Made by a program: the position numbers and the translations under genes. Of a stretch of DNA of 64,000 bases, positions 62,425 through 64,000 are shown in pieces. Each line of letters opens with the position of its first letter. The first letter of the stretch is position 1. The DNA comes from Prostheceraeus crozeri. Lineage: Eukaryota; Platyhelminthes; Polycladida; Euryleptidae. Below the pieces are notes generated by a model. That model was not told where the DNA came from and searched no databases. It saw only the letters and a list, made by a program, of their open reading frames with translations. Location: positions 1 through 64,000 of the forward strand of contig CAJQUW010002216.1 of assembly GCA_907163375.1 (NCBI GenBank), given 5' to 3'.

Positions 62425-64000
62425 CAGGGTGACTCAAAAGTCTTAATCGGGTTTCAAGTCAAGATTTCTCAGTAAGTATTTGCACTACAACCTTAATTTT
62501 TCGTTTATACTGTAGAGGAAGAACCAGAATTTTAGTAACATATCGCAATTTGTGAAAAAAATCAAGTTAGAGGTCGAACTACTTGCTCATTCATTTTATG
62601 GAGGTCAACCAATTTATCAAATGGTATGAAACATTGTCCGCTTACGATTTGTTTCTCATTGACTACAACCACATGCTAATACTTCATCATTAAATTTGAT
62701 TGATCAAGTGACCTGCTAAGTGTGAACAAGACTTAATGCACATGCGTCCATTGAAATAATAGCGGAAAGTTAATACGAAGGCATAATGAAGAAGGACAAC
62801 AAAGAAGAATGCTAAGCTATCCATTTCCATTAATGTGTTATTGGTACTTATGATAATTATCGAACTTCTACATTAGCTCAATAGTTATGCATGACGTCAA
62901 AATGTCGTTGAATTGAAGCATAGGCATAGATATCTGTGAAAAGACTGATTTCGGAAACCGTTTAGTACTTAATGGCTGCTGATATTCACTTTTCTATCAT
63001 AGAAACCAGTGATGTTATCTGTGCAAGATCGGATCAACGTTGTGTTGCTTATGGCTAAGCATGAGTCCGTAACTACCGCCCGACGGGAGTGGCAAAGAAA
63101 TTTCACATCAAAGCCACCTTCTGAAAGCACATTCCGACTTGTGTTTAAGAAATTTACTGAGACGGGTTCTGTCCAAGATGCTGAGCGAAGTGGTCGCCCA
63201 TCCCTTGATGAGGATGATGTTTTACGTGTGAAAGAGGAGTTTGAGAACAATCCAAGATCGTCGGTGCGGGATGCAGCCAATCAGCTTGACATGCCACGCG
63301 AGACTGTTCGACGTACTCTGAAGCGAACAATTGGCATGAAATCATTTCACATTTCCCGTGTTCATGAACTGTTGCCAGACGACTATGAACCAAGGCTTCA
63401 GTTTTGTGAAGAAATTAGCCGGCTATGTGATGATCCCAGCTTCATCCACAAGCTATGTTTTTCTGACGAGGCCATCTTTCATCTGAATGGCAAAATTAAC
63501 ATTCACAACTGTGTGATTTGGGACTATGAGAATCCACATTTATGTGACGAGATTCCTCTAAAGTCGGAAGGCTTGGTGGTCTGGGCGACCATGTTTTGCG
63601 ACCGGATCATCGGACCTTACTTCTTTGAAACAACGGTGACGAAAGACTCCTATCTCGAGATGCTGAGGGATTATTTCATTCCTGAACTGAAGAGACTACG
63701 AAGATTTTCCACGACAGTCTTCCAACAAGATGGCGCTCCTCCTCATTGGGGTCTGAATGTGAGAGAATTTCTCAACATCCAATTCCCTAATCGATGGATT
63801 GGCAGGAACGGTCCCATCCACTGGCCAGCTAGGAGCCCAGATTTGACGCCTCTTGATTATTTTTTGTGGGGTCATATCAAGGAGATGGTGTATAAGAATA
63901 GGCCAACAGACAACGAAGAACTGCGAGTGAAGATTGCAGAAGCAGTCCAGTCCGTGACGAAAGTCACGATCAACAAGACTTTCGAAAACTTTCAAAAAGA
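62425..64000 (+). mobile_element. Mariner-superfamily transposon, left part
   Basis: It begins after a TA dinucleotide with CAGGGTGACTCAAAAGTC, the kind of end used by IS630/Tc1/mariner elements that duplicate TA. A transposase gene follows in the same direction and is still open at the window edge. The right end lies outside the window. Confidence 0.75.
63012..64000 (+). CDS. Mariner-type transposase, DD41D, runs off the window
   Basis: 329 codons open to the end of the window; the upstream stop at 63000 and the ATG at 63012 set the start. The N-terminal part has two helix-turn-helix-like regions (TTARREWQRNF, SSVRDAANQLDMPRETVRRT) joined by GSVQDAERSGRPS, a GRP-type hinge. The catalytic residues are seen as FSDEAIFHLNG, FQQDGAPPHWG and PARSPDLTPLDYFLWG. 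Counting to the D before YFLWG, the second and third aspartates are separated by 41 residues, a DD41D spacing as reported for rosa/Visitor-type elements. No stop or shift was seen, so the copy may be recent. Confidence 0.85.
   Translation, partial: MLSVQDRINVVLLMAKHESVTTARREWQRNFTSKPPSESTFRLVFKKFTETGSVQDAERSGRPSLDEDDVLRVKEEFENNPRSSVRDAANQLDMPRETVRRTLKRTIGMKSFHISRVHELLPDDYEPRLQFCEEISRLCDDPSFIHKLCFSDEAIFHLNGKINIHNCVIWDYENPHLCDEIPLKSEGLVVWATMFCDRIIGPYFFETTVTKDSYLEMLRDYFIPELKRLRRFSTTVFQQDGAPPHWGLNVREFLNIQFPNRWIGRNGPIHWPARSPDLTPLDYFLWGHIKEMVYKNRPTDNEELRVKIAEAVQSVTKVTINKTFENFQK

Overview
This window is eukaryotic and almost certainly from an invertebrate animal. It has GT-AG introns, phase-1 immunoglobulin exons, tRNA-derived SINEs, several LINE fragments, a Penelope-like fragment, PIF/Harbinger, hAT and mariner-type DNA transposons, and two Polinton (Maverick) elements. 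A run of 23 Ns (37259..37281) marks a draft assembly. The phylum cannot be resolved from the sequence alone.

Layout. 1-9.5 kb: mostly non-coding, with a LINE RT relic (about 3.7 kb), a Penelope-like GIY-YIG fragment (4.65-5.05 kb) and a decayed LINE (5.3-8.1 kb, minus). 9.58-12.29 kb: five phase-consistent minus-strand exons of a multi-Ig-domain host gene. A paralogous copy of one exon lies at 30.61-30.95 kb. 13.4-20.3 kb: a minus-strand LINE split by a complete-looking 4.7-kb PIF/Harbinger transposon that carries both its Myb-like and transposase genes and a SINE fold-back palindrome. 22.0-25.7 kb: an old, broken Polinton, with Polinton-like non-coding sequence to about 27.9 kb. 29.88-30.05 kb: a near-perfect 75-bp hairpin. 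33.2-35.0 kb: a SINE and a CR1/L2-type LINE. 36.5-37.2 kb: a hAT remnant. 37,898-61,928: a whole-looking 24,031-bp Polinton with 1.9-kb terminal inverted repeats and a perfect 6-bp target duplication (ACCGTA). 62.4 kb to the end: a mariner-superfamily transposon with DD41D spacing, running off the window.

The young Polinton carries the family core: protein-primed PolB, chromodomain integrase, packaging ATPase, Ulp1-like protease, major capsid protein and two tandem minor-capsid-like proteins, plus small basic virion-like proteins. It also carries a less expected set: a TBP-like protein of 181 aa with both TBP repeats, two PC4-like proteins, a DEDDh-exonuclease-like protein, two RING-like proteins and a free-standing copy of a PolB N-terminal domain. 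The TBP-like and PC4-like genes sit side by side, overlapping, in both Polintons although the two belong to different families. The young element also has two matching CCAAT-CCAAT-TATA promoters, each followed by an ATG that abuts a GTAAGT splice donor, and recurring ATGCAAA boxes just upstream of late-type genes. I read this as a self-encoded transcription module, which is the most interesting thing in the window.
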